The translations under genes and the position numbers were made by a program. Of a DNA stretch of 64,000 nt, positions 37,115 to 45,935 are shown in pieces. The DNA is from Pseudomonas frederiksbergensis. Lineage in GTDB: Bacteria; Pseudomonadota; Gammaproteobacteria; Pseudomonadales; Pseudomonadaceae. The notes beneath the pieces were generated by a model. That model did not search any database. It was not told the origin of the DNA and saw only the letters and a list, made by a program, of their open reading frames with translations. The first letter of the stretch is position 1; the number at the start of each line of letters is the position of its first letter. Location of the stretch: NCBI RefSeq assembly GCF_003732665.1, contig NZ_MOBP01000022.1, positions 186,001-250,000 of the forward strand, written 5' to 3'.

Positions 37115-38398
37115 ATGACTGACACCCGCAACGGCGAGGACAACGGCAAGCTGCTCTATTGCTCCTTCTGTGGCAAAAGCCAGCATGAAGTGCGCAAATT
37201 GATTGCCGGCCCCTCGGTCTTTATCTGCGACGAGTGCGTCGACCTGTGCAATGACATCATCCGAGAGGAGGTGCAGGAAGCCCAGGCCGAGAGCAGCGCG
37301 CATAAATTGCCTTCGCCTAAAGAAATCAGCGGCATCCTTGATCAGTACGTGATTGGTCAAGAGCGTGCAAAGAAGGTTCTGGCCGTAGCGGTGTACAACC
37401 ACTACAAGCGTCTGAACCAGCGTGACAAAAAGAATGACGACGTCGAACTCGGCAAGAGCAACATCTTGCTGATCGGCCCGACAGGCTCGGGTAAGACCCT
37501 GCTTGCCGAAACACTGGCCCGCTTGCTGAACGTTCCGTTCACCATCGCCGACGCAACCACCCTCACCGAGGCGGGTTACGTAGGTGAAGATGTCGAGAAC
37601 ATCATTCAGAAGCTGCTGCAGAAGTGCGATTACGACGTGGAAAAAGCCCAGATGGGCATTGTCTACATCGATGAAATCGACAAGATTTCGCGCAAGTCTG
37701 ACAACCCGTCGATCACCCGGGACGTTTCCGGTGAAGGCGTGCAGCAGGCCCTGCTCAAGTTGATCGAAGGCACGGTCGCTTCCGTTCCGCCACAAGGTGG
37801 TCGCAAGCATCCGCAGCAGGAATTCCTTCAGGTCGACACCCGTAACATCCTGTTCATTTGCGGTGGTGCGTTCTCCGGTCTGGAAAAGGTTATTCAAAAC
37901 CGTTCCACCAAGGGCGGCATTGGTTTCAACGCAGAAGTTCGCAGCAAGGAAGAGGGCAAGAAAGTCGGTGAATCCCTGCGTGAAGTCGAGCCTGACGATC
38001 TGGTCAAGTTCGGTCTGATCCCGGAATTCGTCGGACGTCTGCCGGTCCTGGCTACGCTGGACGAGCTTGATGAGGCTGCGTTGATGCAGATTCTCACCGA
38101 GCCGAAAAATGCTCTGACCAAGCAGTACGCCAAGTTGTTCGAGATGGAAGGCGTGGACCTGGAATTCCGGGCCGACGCACTGAAATCGGTCGCTAAACGT
38201 GCCCTGGAACGCAAAACCGGTGCCCGTGGCCTGCGCTCGATTCTCGAAGGTGTGTTGCTCGACACTATGTATGAAATCCCCTCGCAGTCCGAGGTGAGCA
38301 AAGTAGTGATCGATGAAAGTGTTATCGAAGGCAAGTCCAAGCCACTGTATATCTACGAAAACAGTGAGCCGACAGCCAAGGCCGCGCCAGACGCTTAA
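37115..38398 (+). CDS. clpX: ClpX unfoldase, ATPase subunit of ClpXP
   Basis: 427 residues. The N-terminal zinc-binding domain has CSFC (Cys16, Cys19) and CDEC (Cys38, Cys41). The AAA+ domain has Walker A GPTGSGKT, Walker B VYIDEIDK and the GEGVQQALL pore region. It recognises tagged substrates such as SsrA-tailed proteins and translocates them into ClpP. ATG 37115 is the family start, the frame to 37082 being merely open. A terminator follows. Confidence 0.97.
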   Translation: MTDTRNGEDNGKLLYCSFCGKSQHEVRKLIAGPSVFICDECVDLCNDIIREEVQEAQAESSAHKLPSPKEISGILDQYVIGQERAKKVLAVAVYNHYKRLNQRDKKNDDVELGKSNILLIGPTGSGKTLLAETLARLLNVPFTIADATTLTEAGYVGEDVENIIQKLLQKCDYDVEKAQMGIVYIDEIDKISRKSDNPSITRDVSGEGVQQALLKLIEGTVASVPPQGGRKHPQQEFLQVDTRNILFICGGAFSGLEKVIQNRSTKGGIGFNAEVRSKEEGKKVGESLREVEPDDLVKFGLIPEFVGRLPVLATLDELDEAALMQILTEPKNALTKQYAKLFEMEGVDLEFRADALKSVAKRALERKTGARGLRSILEGVLLDTMYEIPSQSEVSKVVIDESVIEGKSKPLYIYENSEPTAKAAPDA

Positions 38399-38419
38399 GC
38401 GTCACGCTGCTGGAACAAA

Positions 38420-38447
38420 GAAGGGGCCTTCGGGCCCCTTTTCTTTT
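38420..38447 (+). terminator. Terminator after clpX
   Basis: AAGGGGCC/GGCCCCTT hairpin with a tight loop and a T-rich tail, separating clpX from lon. Confidence 0.88.
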
Positions 38448-38473
38448 AAAGCTTTTTTAACATCCTCTTTGCG

Positions 38474-38501
38474 CTTGTTTTTTTTGAAAGCAGCCCCCAT
38501 C
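38474..38501 (+). promoter_or_regulatory. lon: Predicted sigma-32 promoter of lon
   Basis: CTTGTT at 38474-38479 and CCCCAT at 38495-38500 are separated by 15 bases, matching the CTTGAA/CCCCAT heat-shock consensus in sequence and spacing. Lon is a heat-shock protein in other gamma-proteobacteria. Confidence 0.75.
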
Positions 38502-38560
38502 TTGGTTTCAAGCTTACTTCCATCTGTTTACGGCCATATGGCCGCCGTAGAGGCGAAATC

Positions 38561-40957
38561 ATGAAGACAACCATCGAATTGCCTCTCTTGCCATTGCGTG
38601 ATGTCGTGGTTTATCCGCACATGGTTATCCCGCTGTTTGTGGGGCGCGAGAAATCCATCGAAGCCCTCGAGGCTGCGATGACGGGCGACAAGCAGATCCT
38701 TCTGCTGGCTCAGAGAAACCCTGCTGACGACGATCCCGGTGAAGAAGCACTTTATCGCGTAGGTACTATTGCCACTGTTCTGCAACTGCTCAAGCTGCCT
38801 GACGGCACCGTCAAGGTTCTGGTCGAAGGCGAGCAGCGGGGCGCCGTGGAGCGCTTCAGCGAAGTGGACGGCCACTGCCGTGCCGAAGTCTCGCTGATCG
38901 ACGAAGTCGACGCGCCTGAGCGTGAATCGGAAGTCTTCGTGCGCAGCCTGCTGGCTCAGTTCGAACAATATGTACAGTTGGGCAAGAAAGTCCCGGCTGA
39001 AGTCCTGTCGTCGCTCAACAGCATCGACGAGCCAGGTCGCCTGGTCGACACCATGGCCGCGCACATGGCCCTGAAGATCGAGCAGAAGCAGGAAATCCTC
39101 GAAATCATCGATTTGTCGGCCCGGGTCGAGCACGTTCTGGCGTTGCTGGATGCCGAGATCGATCTGCTGCAAGTCGAAAAACGCATCCGCGGTCGCGTCA
39201 AGAAACAAATGGAGCGCAGTCAGCGCGAGTACTACCTGAATGAGCAGATGAAGGCCATTCAGAAAGAACTCGGCGACAGCGAGGAAGGCCACAACGAAAT
39301 CGAAGAGCTGAAAAAGCGCATCGATGCCGCCGGCCTGCCGAAAGATGCCTTGGCCAAGGCCCAGGGCGAACTGAACAAGCTGAAACAAATGTCGCCAATG
39401 TCCGCGGAAGCGACCGTGGTGCGTTCGTACATCGACTGGCTGGTTCAAGTGCCGTGGAAGGCCCAGAGCAAGGTACGCCTGGACCTGGCCCGTGCCGAAG
39501 ACATTCTCGACGCCGACCACTATGGTCTGGACGAAGTGAAGGAACGCATCCTCGAATACCTCGCGGTGCAAAAGCGCGTGAAGAAGATTCGTGGTCCGGT
39601 GTTGTGCCTGGTCGGTCCTCCGGGTGTGGGTAAAACCTCCCTGGCGGAGTCGATTGCCCACGCCACCAACCGTAAATTCGTCCGTATGGCCCTCGGTGGT
39701 GTGCGTGATGAGGCGGAAATCCGTGGTCATCGCCGTACTTACATCGGTTCGATGCCAGGAAGATTGATTCAAAAGATGACAAAGGTTGGGGTTCGCAACC
39801 CGCTGTTCCTGCTCGATGAAATCGACAAAATGGGCAGCGACATGCGTGGCGACCCAGCGTCGGCGTTGCTGGAAGTGCTCGATCCGGAGCAGAACCACAA
39901 CTTCAACGATCACTATCTGGAAGTCGACTATGACCTGTCCGATGTGATGTTCCTTTGCACCTCCAACTCGATGAACATTCCGCCGGCGCTGCTGGACCGG
40001 ATGGAAGTGATCCGTCTGCCCGGCTACACCGAAGACGAGAAGATCAACATCGCGGTCAAATACCTTTCGCCAAAGCAGATTCAGGCCAATGGCTTGAAGA
40101 AAGGCGAGCTGGAATTCGACGCCGAAGCGATCCGCGACATCATCCGCTATTACACCCGCGAAGCCGGTGTACGGGGGCTTGAGCGCCAGATTGCCAAGGT
40201 TTGCCGCAAGACGGTCAAAGAGCACGCACTGGAAAAACGCTTCTCGGTGAAGGTCACCGCAGACATGCTGGAACACTTCCTCGGCGTGCGTAAATTCCGT
40301 TATGGCCTGGCTGAATCCCAGGATCAGATTGGTCAAGTAACCGGTTTGGCGTGGACTCAAGTGGGCGGCGAACTGCTGACCATCGAAGCCGCTGTCGTGC
40401 CGGGCAAGGGGCAGTTGATCAAGACCGGTTCCCTGGGTGATGTGATGGTCGAATCGATCACCGCCGCCCTGACCGTGGTCCGCAGCCGTGCCAAGAGCCT
40501 GGGGATCCCCCTGGACTTCCACGAGAAGCGCGACACGCACATCCATATGCCGGAAGGGGCGACCCCGAAGGACGGCCCTAGCGCGGGTGTAGGCATGTGC
40601 ACGGCCCTGGTATCAGCATTGACCGGGATTCCTGTACGCGCAGACGTGGCCATGACCGGCGAAATCACCCTGCGTGGCCAAGTGCTGGCGATCGGTGGTT
40701 TGAAGGAAAAACTGCTGGCGGCTCACCGTGGCGGGATAAAGACCGTGATCATTCCTGAAGAGAACGTACGCGATCTGAAGGAAATTCCTGACAATATCAA
40801 GCAAGATCTACAGATTAAACCAGTTAAATGGATTGACGAGGTCCTGCAAATTGCGCTGCAATACGCGCCGGAGCCCTTACCGGATGTGGCTCCGGAGATA
40901 GTTGCAAAGGATGAAAAACGCGAGTCTGACTCTAAGGAAAGAATTAGCACGCATTAG
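38561..40957 (+). CDS. lon: ATP-dependent protease Lon
   Basis: 798 residues with the N-terminal LON substrate-binding domain (about 10-200), a coiled-coil linker, an AAA+ module with Walker A GPPGVGKT and sensor regions, and the C-terminal protease. The catalytic pair is Ser674 (DGPSAGVGM) and Lys717 (GGLKEKLLA), 43 residues apart as in E. coli. It removes misfolded and regulatory proteins in the cytoplasm. A sigma-32-type promoter lies upstream and hupB follows. Confidence 0.97.
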   Translation: MKTTIELPLLPLRDVVVYPHMVIPLFVGREKSIEALEAAMTGDKQILLLAQRNPADDDPGEEALYRVGTIATVLQLLKLPDGTVKVLVEGEQRGAVERFSEVDGHCRAEVSLIDEVDAPERESEVFVRSLLAQFEQYVQLGKKVPAEVLSSLNSIDEPGRLVDTMAAHMALKIEQKQEILEIIDLSARVEHVLALLDAEIDLLQVEKRIRGRVKKQMERSQREYYLNEQMKAIQKELGDSEEGHNEIEELKKRIDAAGLPKDALAKAQGELNKLKQMSPMSAEATVVRSYIDWLVQVPWKAQSKVRLDLARAEDILDADHYGLDEVKERILEYLAVQKRVKKIRGPVLCLVGPPGVGKTSLAESIAHATNRKFVRMALGGVRDEAEIRGHRRTYIGSMPGRLIQKMTKVGVRNPLFLLDEIDKMGSDMRGDPASALLEVLDPEQNHNFNDHYLEVDYDLSDVMFLCTSNSMNIPPALLDRMEVIRLPGYTEDEKINIAVKYLSPKQIQANGLKKGELEFDAEAIRDIIRYYTREAGVRGLERQIAKVCRKTVKEHALEKRFSVKVTADMLEHFLGVRKFRYGLAESQDQIGQVTGLAWTQVGGELLTIEAAVVPGKGQLIKTGSLGDVMVESITAALTVVRSRAKSLGIPLDFHEKRDTHIHMPEGATPKDGPSAGVGMCTALVSALTGIPVRADVAMTGEITLRGQVLAIGGLKEKLLAAHRGGIKTVIIPEENVRDLKEIPDNIKQDLQIKPVKWIDEVLQIALQYAPEPLPDVAPEIVAKDEKRESDSKERISTH

Positions 40958-40981
40958 TACGCATTTGCCTGGGGGGCTTCC

Positions 40982-41011
40982 TTGACAGCTTTTTAGAGCC
41001 CTTGTTATAAA
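40982..41011 (+). promoter_or_regulatory. hupB: Predicted sigma-70 promoter of hupB
   Basis: TTGACA at 40982-40987 and TATAAA at 41006-41011, spaced 18 bases apart. The transcript would start about 90 bases before the hupB GTG. Confidence 0.7.
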
Positions 41012-41105
41012 GCGGCTCTTAAGTGTCTGTAGGCCATTCAGCACTCGTTTTTGCTTTCACCAAAAAACTTAGAATCATACTCAAATAGATATAAGGGGAC
41101 TTAGA

Positions 41106-41378
41106 GTGAACAAGTCGGAACTGATTGATGCTATCGCTGCATCCGCTGATATCCCGAAAGCTGCTGCTGGCCGTGCGCTGGACGCTGTAATCGAATCCGT
41201 CACTGGCGCTCTCAAGGCTGGCGACTCCGTAGTTCTGGTTGGTTTCGGTACGTTCTCCGTGACCGATCGTCCTGCTCGCATCGGTCGTAACCCACAGACC
41301 GGTAAGACGCTGGAAATCGCTGCAGCCAAAAAACCAGGTTTCAAAGCCGGTAAAGCACTGAAAGAAGCTGTCAACTAA
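41106..41378 (+). CDS. hupB: DNA-binding protein HU-beta
   Basis: 90-residue histone-like nucleoid protein. [20 protein letters not shown] and the DNA-arm motif [20 protein letters not shown] are diagnostic. It begins with GTG at 41106, after AAGGGGACTTAGA. It acts as a dimer that bends DNA. Its gene follows lon, as in many gamma-proteobacteria. Confidence 0.97.
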   Translation: MNKSELIDAIAASADIPKAAAGRALDAVIESVTGALKAGDSVVLVGFGTFSVTDRPARIGRNPQTGKTLEIAAAKKPGFKAGKALKEAVN

Positions 41379-41431
41379 GTTCGATTCAGGTTTTTGCCTA
41401 TCCGGGTCGGGGTCATGCCTGACCTGGCAGC

Positions 41432-41509
41432 GGAGCGGTAGTCCAGCCAACAAGTCGTTGATCTGAGACACCGAGGGTCGCAAGTTCGAACCCTCGGTCC
41501 GTTCCGCCA
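41432..41509 (+). pseudogene. tRNA-Asp-like remnant downstream of hupB
   Basis: The first 15 bases (GGAGCGGTAGTCCAG) and the final bases (CCGTTCCGCCA) match the ends of tRNA-Asp and form the acceptor stem. The middle does not: no D-arm GG is found, no anticodon arm can be built, and the T-arm is replaced by a 9-bp inverted repeat ACCGAGGGT/ACCCTCGGT around TTCGA. Length (78) is near normal. It could be a degraded tRNA or a recombination scar. Confidence 0.6.
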
Positions 41510-41516
41510 GTTACGA

Positions 41517-41545
41517 GAAGGCGCATCCCCGGATGCGCCTTTCTT
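41517..41545 (+). terminator. Terminator before ppiD
   Basis: AAGGCGCATCC/GGATGCGCCTT hairpin with a T-rich tail, just after the tRNA-like sequence. Confidence 0.85.
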
Positions 41546-41611
41546 CTATCCGGATTCTACCCACGCTCCACGGTTGCCTAATTTTGAAGTTCAACCGTTT
41601 CTGGGGGACGC

Positions 41612-43483
41612 ATGCTGCAGAATATCAGGGACAATTCACAAGGCTGGATTGCCAAGACCATTATTGGAGTCATCGTTGCACTGATGGCTCTGACCGGTTT
41701 CGACGCCATTTTCAAGGCTACGACGCACAGCAATGATGCGGCCAAGGTCAACGGCGAAGAAATCAGCCAGAACGAGCTGAGCCAAGCCGTCGATATGCAA
41801 CGCCGTCAGCTGATGCAACAGCTGGGCAAGGATTTCGACGCTTCGCTACTCGACGAAAAAATGCTGCGCGAATCGGCTCTCAAAGGCCTGATCGATCGCA
41901 AACTGTTGCTGCAAGGCGCAGAAAAATCGAAATTCGCTTTCTCCGAAGGCGCTTTGGACCAGGTGATCCTGCTGACGCCTGAATTCCAGGTTGACGGCAA
42001 GTTCAGCCCTGAGCGTTTCGACCAGGTGATCCGTCAACTGGGCTACAGCCGTATGCAGTTCCGCCAGATGCTGGCTCAGGAAATGCTGATCGGCCAGTTG
42101 CGCGCTGGCCTGGCCGGTAGCGGCTTCGTCACCGATGCACAGGTTCTGGCCTTCGCCCGTCTGGAAAAACAGACCCGCGATTTCGCTTCCCTGAACGTCA
42201 AGGTTGACCCGGCGGCGGTGAAATTGACCGACGATGAGGTCAAGGCTTACTACGACGAACACGCCAAGGAATTCATGACGCCGGATCAGGTGGTCATCGA
42301 TTACCTGGAATTGAAGAAGGCTTCCTTCTTTGATCAGGTCAGCGTGAAGGACGAAGACTTGCAAGCGGCCTATCAGAAAGAAACCGCCAACCTGGCCGAA
42401 CAACGCCGGGCTGCGCATATTCTGATCGAAGTGAACGACAAGGTGACCGAGGCGCAAGCCAAGGCCAAGATCGAAGAAGTTCAGGCGCGCCTGGCCAAAG
42501 GCGAGAAATTCGAGGCGTTGGCCAAGGAATTCTCCCAGGACCCGGGTTCGGCCAACAACGGTGGTGACCTCGGTTACGCCGGTCCTGGCGTTTACGATCC
42601 AGTGTTCGAAAAAGCCCTGTACTCGTTGAACAAGGATCAGGTATCGGAGCCAATCCGTACCGACTTCGGTTTCCACCTGATCAAGCTGCTGGGCGTTGAA
42701 GCGCCGCAAGTCCCGACGTTTGCCAGCCTCAAAGACAAGCTGACCCGCGAGCTGAAAACCCAGCAGGTCGAGCAGCGTTTTGTCGAGGCGACCAAGCAAC
42801 TGGAAGACTCCTCGTTCGAAGCGTCTGACCTGGCCCAGCCAGCGCAGGACCTGAAACTGACCGTCCACACTTCCGCGCCGTTCGGCCGTGAAGGTGGCGA
42901 AGGTGTCGCGGCAAACCGTGCCGTGGTCACCGCAGCGTTCAGCCCTGAAGTGCTGGATGAGGGTGCCAACAGCACCGCCATCGAACTCGATCCGGAAACC
43001 GTGATCGTGTTACGCGCCAAGGAGCACTTGAAGCCTGCGCAGTTGCCGCTGGAAAGCGTTGCCGCCAGCATTCGTACGCAATTGGCCAAGGAGCACGCCA
43101 GTGCTGCTGCCAAGACCAAGGCTGATCAGTTGATCGCCAGCCTGCGCGACGGCAAGACTCCACTGGACAAGGCCATCGACGGCCAGAACTGGAAGGTCAC
43201 CGCGGCCGCCACTCGCGCACAGGAAGGGGTTGACCCTGCCGTGCTGCAAGCGCTGTTCCGCATGCCAAAACCTGCCGCCAAGGACAAGCCGACCTTCAGC
43301 AGCGTGACCCTGGCCGATGGTAGCCTGGTGATCGTGCGCTTGAACGGCGTAAACGAAGCCGCAGCGCCGACCGACGAAGAGAAGGCTCAATACCGTCGCT
43401 TCCTCGCCTCGCGCATTGGCCAGCAAGACTTTGCGGCCTACCGCAAGCAGTTGGAAAGCGAAGCCGAAATCAAGCGTTACTGA
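41612..43483 (+). CDS. ppiD: Periplasmic folding chaperone PpiD (SurA-N/parvulin)
   Basis: 623 residues. One N-terminal membrane helix (about 12-34, TIIGVIVALMALTGFDAIF) anchors a periplasmic body with a SurA-like N-domain and a parvulin rotamase domain beginning near EQRRAAHILIEVND. It helps newly exported proteins leave the Sec channel. ATG 41612 follows GGGGG. It is the last gene of the conserved proteostasis block and is followed by a terminator. Confidence 0.95.
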   Translation: MLQNIRDNSQGWIAKTIIGVIVALMALTGFDAIFKATTHSNDAAKVNGEEISQNELSQAVDMQRRQLMQQLGKDFDASLLDEKMLRESALKGLIDRKLLLQGAEKSKFAFSEGALDQVILLTPEFQVDGKFSPERFDQVIRQLGYSRMQFRQMLAQEMLIGQLRAGLAGSGFVTDAQVLAFARLEKQTRDFASLNVKVDPAAVKLTDDEVKAYYDEHAKEFMTPDQVVIDYLELKKASFFDQVSVKDEDLQAAYQKETANLAEQRRAAHILIEVNDKVTEAQAKAKIEEVQARLAKGEKFEALAKEFSQDPGSANNGGDLGYAGPGVYDPVFEKALYSLNKDQVSEPIRTDFGFHLIKLLGVEAPQVPTFASLKDKLTRELKTQQVEQRFVEATKQLEDSSFEASDLAQPAQDLKLTVHTSAPFGREGGEGVAANRAVVTAAFSPEVLDEGANSTAIELDPETVIVLRAKEHLKPAQLPLESVAASIRTQLAKEHASAAAKTKADQLIASLRDGKTPLDKAIDGQNWKVTAAATRAQEGVDPAVLQALFRMPKPAAKDKPTFSSVTLADGSLVIVRLNGVNEAAAPTDEEKAQYRRFLASRIGQQDFAAYRKQLESEAEIKRY

Positions 43484-43509
43484 TAACTGGCTGAGTTTCG
43501 CGCTACACA

Positions 43510-43539
43510 AGAACCCCGGCTCAAAGGCCGGGGTTTTTT
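43510..43539 (+). terminator. Terminator after ppiD
   Basis: AACCCCGGC/GCCGGGGTT hairpin followed by six T. Confidence 0.88.
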
Positions 43540-43710
43540 GTGGGCGATCGAAAAGATTGGCCTGCCCATCGGTTATTCATCATGCCATGCGACTTTTCCT
43601 GCATATAACGGTCAACACCCCTGTAACCGTTTTAAGACACTATTCGATGCGCACCTAAGCATCGATCTGTTGCACAATACGCCCCGGACCGTTTTCTCTC
43701 AGGATGTTCA

Positions 43711-44532
43711 ATGTTTAGATCAATTCCCATGCGTGTTGTCGGGCTAGCCTTGGTGCTGGCCGTTGCTGCCGGTTGCTCGTCGAAGAAAGCCGCCATCTAT
43801 GAGCATGAGAACTTCGACGACTCCGGAACATTTTCCCGCAGCTATCCGGTGACCGATGCCCAGACCTGTGAAGCGGCGCGCCGCGCCTTGCTCAGTCAGG
43901 GCTACATCATCACCAGCAGCGATCCGAAACTGGTCAGCGGTCACAAGAGCTTCCAGCAAACCGGTGAAACCCACATGGAGATCAGCTTCAGTGTGGTGTG
44001 TGCCGATGATGGCTCCGAAGGGCACCACGCGACCATGTTCGCCAACGCCTTGCAGGACCGCTATGCGCTGAAGAAGACCAACAACTCTGCCAGCCTCGGC
44101 GTCGGTGTGTTGGGCTCGGTGTCGATGCCGATTGGCTCGTCCGATGACTCGATGGTCAAGGTCGCCAGCGAAACCGTGTCCTCGGCCAAGTTCTACGAGC
44201 GTTTCTTTACCCTGGTGGAGCTGTTCCTGCCGCCGGAAGCGAAGAAAGCCGCGCACATCGTCGAGAAGCCGAAAACCGACCTCGGTGTGCCTGAAGCCAA
44301 GGCTGCCCCGGCGGCACTGGCGCCAACGCCGGCACCCGCCGCAGAACCTGCAGCGGCTCCGGCACCTGCTGAAGCAGTTCCAGTCAGCTCGGAACCCGTA
44401 GCACCGCCTCCGGAAGCGGCTCCGATTGCTCCTGCTGAATCGTCCGAACCGGCTCCAGCCGCCGAAACCATCACACCGCCGACGCATCCGGACAACATGC
44501 CACCCCCAAGCGAACCGATCCCGGCGCAGTAA
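43711..44532 (+). CDS. DUF2242 lipoprotein with Pro/Ala-rich tail
   Basis: 273 residues. The lipobox VAAGC places lipidation near residue 22. Residues 35-180 form the DUF2242 domain, including TCEAARRALLSQGYIITSSD and a conserved FYERFFTLVELFL. Residues 190-273 are low-complexity Pro/Ala/Glu, probably an extended linker at the cell surface or wall. The function of the family is unknown. The gene stands alone after ppiD. Confidence 0.85.
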   Translation: MFRSIPMRVVGLALVLAVAAGCSSKKAAIYEHENFDDSGTFSRSYPVTDAQTCEAARRALLSQGYIITSSDPKLVSGHKSFQQTGETHMEISFSVVCADDGSEGHHATMFANALQDRYALKKTNNSASLGVGVLGSVSMPIGSSDDSMVKVASETVSSAKFYERFFTLVELFLPPEAKKAAHIVEKPKTDLGVPEAKAAPAALAPTPAPAAEPAAAPAPAEAVPVSSEPVAPPPEAAPIAPAESSEPAPAAETITPPTHPDNMPPPSEPIPAQ

Positions 44533-44800
44533 TCGGTAAGCGCCCCAGGCCTTGCGGGAGCGTGTCACACGGCACGCTTCCCGCAGCGACCAACGAGTTT
44601 GACCCACGTCAAAGCAGGCCGTTTTCCTACGGGCTGTATCGAAAAAATCCTGTGATAAATTCCTGACCACCTGCTACGTTTTATTCAGTAGCGGCAGAGT
44701 GTCGCGTGAACGTCATTTTTCTTTCACGCGGGCACTTTATGCTCAAGGCGCTGGTCATTTGATCAGGCCTTTTTTAATGAGTGACAGGGGGAATATCACA

Positions 44801-44887
44801 ATGGACGATTATCAAGAAGAGTTGCTCGAGTATTCGGCGTTTGAACTGGATCCGCTGGAACCGGCCGAAGACGCCACCGAGCTGTAA
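44801..44887 (+). CDS. Very small acidic protein (28 residues)
   Basis: The sequence is 28 residues, opening MDDYQEELLEYSAFELD and acidic throughout. AGGGGGA precedes ATG 44801 by about nine bases. The strong ribosome site and independent position make it a likely real microprotein, convergent with the AraC gene. Function unknown. Confidence 0.6.
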   Translation: MDDYQEELLEYSAFELDPLEPAEDATEL

Positions 44888-44891
44888 GGCT

Positions 44892-45932
44892 TTACGCGGA
44901 TTGGCGATGACTGCGGCGAAACTCGCCGGGTGTCTGGCCGTTCCAGCGTTTGAAGGCCCGTTGAAAGGCTTCGGCTGAGGCAAAGCCGAGCAAATAGGCG
45001 ATTTCCCCGAACGCCAGTTCGGTATCGCGAATGTAGGTCATGGCCAAGTCGCGGCGAGTGTCGTTGAGAATTGCACGAAATTGCGTGCCTTCCTCGGCGA
45101 GTTTGCGACGCAAGGTCCAGGTAGGCAGCTTCAGGCGTGCCGCTACTTCTTCCAGGTCGGGTTCCCGGCCACCATTGAGCAACGGCCCCAGCAACTGAGT
45201 GATGCGTTCACGCAGGCTGCGGGTGCGTGTCAGCTGTTCCAGTTCCCGTTCACACAATTGCAGCAGGTGCCGCCAAGTGCTGGGGCAGTGTTGCGGGTTG
45301 CGCTGGGCGAGGGTGTCCAGGCTCAGGCGCAGTTGATTGTGTTCGGCGCCGAACTGGATCGGGCAGTCGCCCAGTACCCCGTAGGCATCGCGATAGTCAG
45401 GTGCCTGGAATTCGATTTCGATGCGTTCGGCCCGCAGCGGGGCAGGGCTCAGGCTGGACAATTGCTGCAACCAGCCGGCGATGATCGAATCCACGACGAA
45501 GCGGTTGTAGGCGTTGTAGGGGCTGATGGAATAGAACCGCAGCCACGCGCCCCGTGCGTCTTCGTGAAAACTCGACTGGCCGCGATAGTTGGAGCCGTAC
45601 AGGGCTTCGAAGCGAATCAGGCAGCGCGCCGCTTCCCGCACCGTCGGCGCCTGGGCGGCCGTGACGCCGGCCAGGCCCGCCTGGCTCAAGCGACTGAGCT
45701 GACCCATGCGCAAACCCAGCGCGGGGTCGGCGGTCAGTTGAATCGCCCCGTGACCCAGGCGCATGTAGCGCGGGATCGACAGCCTTGCGCCGGCTTCACC
45801 CAAACGCGCCGCATCGAGGCCGTATTGTTCGAGCAGTGGTTGCGGATCGGCACCGTGGCTGCGCACGGCATCGGCCAGGCTGTGGACAAAGCCCACCGAC
45901 AAATCCCCGAGGCGCATCGGCAGCGGTTTCAT
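44892..45932 (-). CDS. AraC-family regulator with arabinose-binding-type domain
   Basis: 346 residues. The N-terminal part (about 20-220) is an arabinose-binding-like regulatory domain, and the C-terminus has two helix-turn-helix units, the last reading FGEIAYLLGFASAEAFQRAF then FKRWNGQTPGEFRR. Effector unknown. It is transcribed away from fadH beyond the nitrilase-like gene, so control of those genes is possible but not shown. Confidence 0.88.
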   Translation of the reverse strand: MKPLPMRLGDLSVGFVHSLADAVRSHGADPQPLLEQYGLDAARLGEAGARLSIPRYMRLGHGAIQLTADPALGLRMGQLSRLSQAGLAGVTAAQAPTVREAARCLIRFEALYGSNYRGQSSFHEDARGAWLRFYSISPYNAYNRFVVDSIIAGWLQQLSSLSPAPLRAERIEIEFQAPDYRDAYGVLGDCPIQFGAEHNQLRLSLDTLAQRNPQHCPSTWRHLLQLCERELEQLTRTRSLRERITQLLGPLLNGGREPDLEEVAARLKLPTWTLRRKLAEEGTQFRAILNDTRRDLAMTYIRDTELAFGEIAYLLGFASAEAFQRAFKRWNGQTPGEFRRSHRQSA

Positions 45933-45935
45933 GCT

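Noticed and set aside
38528-40546. 672-codon frame opposite lon
   Set aside because: It lies entirely over lon on the other strand, has no family motifs and is expected from high third-position GC.
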